Shown here one piece after another: positions 61,456 to 64,000 of a stretch of 64,000 bases of DNA. Below the pieces are notes generated by a model, which saw only the letters and a list, made by a program, of their open reading frames with translations, was not told the origin of the DNA and searched no databases. Source of the DNA: Variovorax sp. EL159 (GTDB lineage: Bacteria; Pseudomonadota; Gammaproteobacteria; Burkholderiales; Burkholderiaceae_C); assembly GCF_900100965.1 (NCBI RefSeq), contig NZ_FMUJ01000003.1:806001-870000 (forward strand), in the 5' to 3' direction. Position 1 is the stretch's first letter. Each line of letters opens with the position of its first letter. The translations under genes and the position numbers were made by a program.

Positions 61456-62781
61456 ATGAACGACCTTCACGCCACCCGTCTCGCGCTTCTGGCAGGCGGC
61501 TCCGATGCACGCACCGAAATAGAGCGCGCCATCGACATCTCCGGGTCCGCGGCCTGCGCCCACGTTTTCACCCGAACCCTGTTCGACGAGGCCCGCCAGG
61601 CGGCCGTCGGGGCGGCGCCGGAAAGCAGGCTCGCCGGGCTGGCCTTCACCTCCAAGGACCTGTTCGACGTGGCGGGCCAGCCGACACCCGCCGCCTCGGT
61701 GGTGCTGTCCCATGCGCCGGCGGCCAAGGCCGATGCGGTCGCGGTCGCACGGCTGCGCGCCGCGGGCGGCGCGCTGACCGGCCGCACCAACATGAGCGAA
61801 TTCGCGTTTTCGGGCGTTGGCGTCAACCCGCACTACGGCACGCCCGCCAACGTGAGCGACCCCACCACGCCGCGCATTCCGGGCGGCTCGTCGTCCGGCG
61901 CGGCGATCTCGGTCGCCAGCGGCGCGGCGTTCATCGGCCTTGGCTCCGATACGGGCGGCTCGATCCGCATTCCCGCGGCGCTGAACGGCATCGTTGGCTT
62001 CAAGAACACTGCGCGCCTGGTTCCGTCCACCGGCGCGCTGCCGCTGTCGACCACGCTCGACACGGTCTGCGCCATGACGCGCTCGGTGCGCGACGCCGTC
62101 ACCGCGCATGAAATCCTGGCCGCGCGGACCGTGACGGCCGACTCCGCCTCGATCGGCGCCTACAGGCTGGCCGTCGTGAAGAACGTTTTCTTCGACGGCA
62201 TCGAGCCCACCGTGGCCGCCGCGTTCGAGCGTTCGCTGAAAGCGCTGTCCGCCGCAGGCGCCCGCATCGAGGAAATCGAGTTGCCCGAGCTGGCCGACCT
62301 GCAGTCCATCAACGCCACCGGCGGCTTCTCGGCCGCCGAGTCGCACGCATGGCACCGGTTGCTGCTGGAACGCAGCGGCGCCGGTTACGACCCGCGCGTG
62401 GCCCAGCGCATCCTGCGCGGCGCCAGCATGAAGGCGCACGAGTACATCGACCTTATCCATGCCCGCCGCGACTGGATCGCCCGCATGGAGAAAGCGCTAG
62501 CGCCCTTCGACACCGTGCTGTCGCCCACCGTGCCCATCACCGCCCCCTCCATCGCGAGCGTGGCCCCCGGTGCCGAGCGCGACGAAGAATTTTTCCGCGT
62601 CAACGCGCTGCTGCTGCGCAATCCGTCGATCATCAACATGCTCGACGGCTGCGCCATCTCGCTGCCCTGCCATGACCCCGGCGAACTGCCGGTCGGCCTG
62701 ATGCTGTGGCATGCCGCGCTGCACGACGACGCCGTGCTCGCGATTGCGCTGCAAGCCGAACGCACGCTGCAAAATCAATAG
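61456..62781 (+). CDS. amidase signature family protein
   Basis: The 441-residue product has the Ser-cisSer-Lys triad of amidases: lysine K67 in LAFTSKDLFDVAG, the GGSSSGAA segment (143-150), and nucleophile serine S169 in GLGSDTGGSIRIPAALNG. Family members hydrolyse diverse amides; GatA is excluded because no gatB or gatC is near and the wording differs. It is divergent from rpsB and precedes a D-amino acid dehydrogenase gene by 53 bases. Confidence 0.9.
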   Translation: MNDLHATRLALLAGGSDARTEIERAIDISGSAACAHVFTRTLFDEARQAAVGAAPESRLAGLAFTSKDLFDVAGQPTPAASVVLSHAPAAKADAVAVARLRAAGGALTGRTNMSEFAFSGVGVNPHYGTPANVSDPTTPRIPGGSSSGAAISVASGAAFIGLGSDTGGSIRIPAALNGIVGFKNTARLVPSTGALPLSTTLDTVCAMTRSVRDAVTAHEILAARTVTADSASIGAYRLAVVKNVFFDGIEPTVAAAFERSLKALSAAGARIEEIELPELADLQSINATGGFSAAESHAWHRLLLERSGAGYDPRVAQRILRGASMKAHEYIDLIHARRDWIARMEKALAPFDTVLSPTVPITAPSIASVAPGAERDEEFFRVNALLLRNPSIINMLDGCAISLPCHDPGELPVGLMLWHAALHDDAVLAIALQAERTLQNQ

Positions 62782-62834
62782 CTGCATACGCCCATTCCGC
62801 GGGCGTCAGCTGCCTCTTTTATCTAGAACATTCA

Positions 62835-64000
62835 ATGAAAATCGCGATCGTGGGCGCCGGCATCATCGGCGTCACCACCGCCTGGGAACTGGTTTCCGAC
62901 GGCCATGAAGTGACCGTATTCGAGCGCCGTGGCGCCGCCGCAGAAGAAGCCAGCTTCGCCAACGCCGGCGTGGTCGCACCCGGATACGTCACGCCATGGG
63001 CTGCGCCCGGCATGCGCGGCAAGGTGCTGCGCTCGCTGCTCTCCTCGCATGGCGCGATCAAGCTGCGCTGGCCGCTGAATACACGAGACATCGGCTGGAT
63101 GTCGCGCTGGCAGAAGGACTGCAAGCTCGAGACCTACCTGGCCAACCGCGCCCGCATGCAGCGCCTGGCCTTCTACAGCCGCACCCGGCTGCACGAGGTG
63201 ACCGAAGCACGCGAGCTGAGCTACGAGCGCAGCGACGGCTACCTGGTGCTGCTGCGCTCCAAGCGCGAGAAAAAGCTGATCCAGCCCGGCCTGGACGTAT
63301 TGCGCGCTGCGGGTAGCGTGTTCAAGGAAATCGACGCCGACGAGGCCCGGCTGATCGAGCCCGCCCTCAACCCCGACACGCCACTGGCCGGCGCCATCCA
63401 CCTGCCGGAAGACGAAGTCGCGAACTGCCGCCAGTTCGCATTGCTTCTGAAGTGGGAGGCCGAGGCGCTCGGCGCGCAGTTTCACTTCAACTGCGACATC
63501 GCACCGCTGAGCCGCGCGGCGCCCACCTCGCTGTCGCTGGCGAGCGGCTCAGACGCCATCCGCTTCGACGCGATCGTCGTGTGCGCCGGCCTTGCTTCGG
63601 CCACGCTGCTGCGGCCGCTGGGTTTGCGCATTCCGATGGCGCCGATCTACGGCCATTCCGTCAGCGCCCCCATTCGCGAACCGCTCAACGCGCCGCGCAG
63701 CGCTGTGATGGACGAACGCTACAAGGTCGCCATTTCGCGCCTCGGGCAACGCGTACGCGTGGCTGGCAGCGCAGAAATCGGCGGCTCGCTCGACACGATG
63801 AATCCCGCCGCCGTGCAGACGCTCTACAAGGTGCTGCACGACTGGTTCCCGGGTGCGGCCACGCTGCAATCGGGCGTGCAGCAATGGAAAGGCGCACGGC
63901 CGATGCTGCCCGACGGCCCGCCCGTGCTGGGGCCCAGCGGCATCCCGGGCGTATGGCTCAACCTCGGCCACGGCTCGAGCGGCTGGGCGTTGTCGTGTGG
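62835..64000 (+). CDS. D-amino acid dehydrogenase (DadA-type), truncated by window end
   Basis: At least 388 residues are visible with no stop before 64000. The FAD-binding motif opens the protein (MKIAIVGAGIIGVTTAWEL), followed by EEASFANAGVVAPGYVTPWAAPGMRGKVL typical of DadA, and GARPMLPDGPPVLGPSG with LNLGHGSSGWALSCG near the end. It probably oxidises D-amino acids to keto acids at the membrane. The true end lies past the window. Confidence 0.88.
   Translation, partial: MKIAIVGAGIIGVTTAWELVSDGHEVTVFERRGAAAEEASFANAGVVAPGYVTPWAAPGMRGKVLRSLLSSHGAIKLRWPLNTRDIGWMSRWQKDCKLETYLANRARMQRLAFYSRTRLHEVTEARELSYERSDGYLVLLRSKREKKLIQPGLDVLRAAGSVFKEIDADEARLIEPALNPDTPLAGAIHLPEDEVANCRQFALLLKWEAEALGAQFHFNCDIAPLSRAAPTSLSLASGSDAIRFDAIVVCAGLASATLLRPLGLRIPMAPIYGHSVSAPIREPLNAPRSAVMDERYKVAISRLGQRVRVAGSAEIGGSLDTMNPAAVQTLYKVLHDWFPGAATLQSGVQQWKGARPMLPDGPPVLGPSGIPGVWLNLGHGSSGWALSC

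Overview
The window reads as chromosomal DNA of a high-GC betaproteobacterium of the Comamonadaceae, most likely Variovorax or a close relative. This is inferred from gene order (exbB-exbD-lpxK-trm112-kdsB-adk; rpsB-tsf-pyrH-frr-uppS-cdsA-dxr-rseP-bamA-skp-lpxD-fabZ-lpxA-lpxB-rnhB), from protein wording and from the many GTG and TTG starts. No insertion sequence, prophage, CRISPR array, tRNA or rRNA was found. Coding density is very high; only two stretches exceed 300 bases without a gene.

Region 1 (1-13480, minus strand) is the leading part of a type VI secretion (T6SS) operon, transcribed tssH(clpV)-tssB-tssC-hcp-tssJ-tssK-tssL-tssM. It supplies the sheath, the inner tube, the recycling ATPase, the baseplate adaptor and the membrane complex. 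tssA, tssE, tssF, tssG and vgrG are not in the window and may lie beyond position 1. Peculiarities are a TssJ without a lipobox cysteine, a 53-residue internal duplication at the TssM N-terminus, and a perfect 15-bp inverted repeat just before tssH.

Region 2 (13480-18530) holds icd (minus), two small tandem secreted basic proteins, a secreted DUF192 protein, sodB and xseA, separated by clear hairpin terminators. Region 3 (18528-22349, plus) is the envelope operon exbB-exbD-lpxK-trm112-kdsB-adk, with overlapping or abutting genes. Region 4 (22383-26955) carries an asparaginase divergent from lexA across two LexA boxes, a small conserved-looking protein, a D-2-hydroxyacid dehydrogenase and an MFS exporter.

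Region 5 (27070-32611, plus) is an acyl-CoA catabolic block: a long 3-hydroxyacyl-CoA dehydrogenase, an enoyl-CoA hydratase-family protein, a Crp/Fnr regulator, an APH-type kinase and an acyl-CoA dehydrogenase. The last two resemble the two halves of ACAD10/ACAD11 and the LvaA/LvaC pair. A 4-hydroxyacyl-CoA degradation module is therefore a reasonable hypothesis.

Region 6 (32692-38193, minus) is rlmE-ftsH-folP-glmM-GNAT; yhbY and a glycosyltransferase-like gene run the other way. Region 7 (39503-61247, minus) is a run of 21 genes from rpsB through isoprenoid, lipid A and outer-membrane assembly genes to carA-carB, a Kdo hydroxylase, greA and a DUF4149 membrane protein. Region 8 (61456-64000, plus) has an amidase and the truncated start of a DadA-type D-amino acid dehydrogenase.
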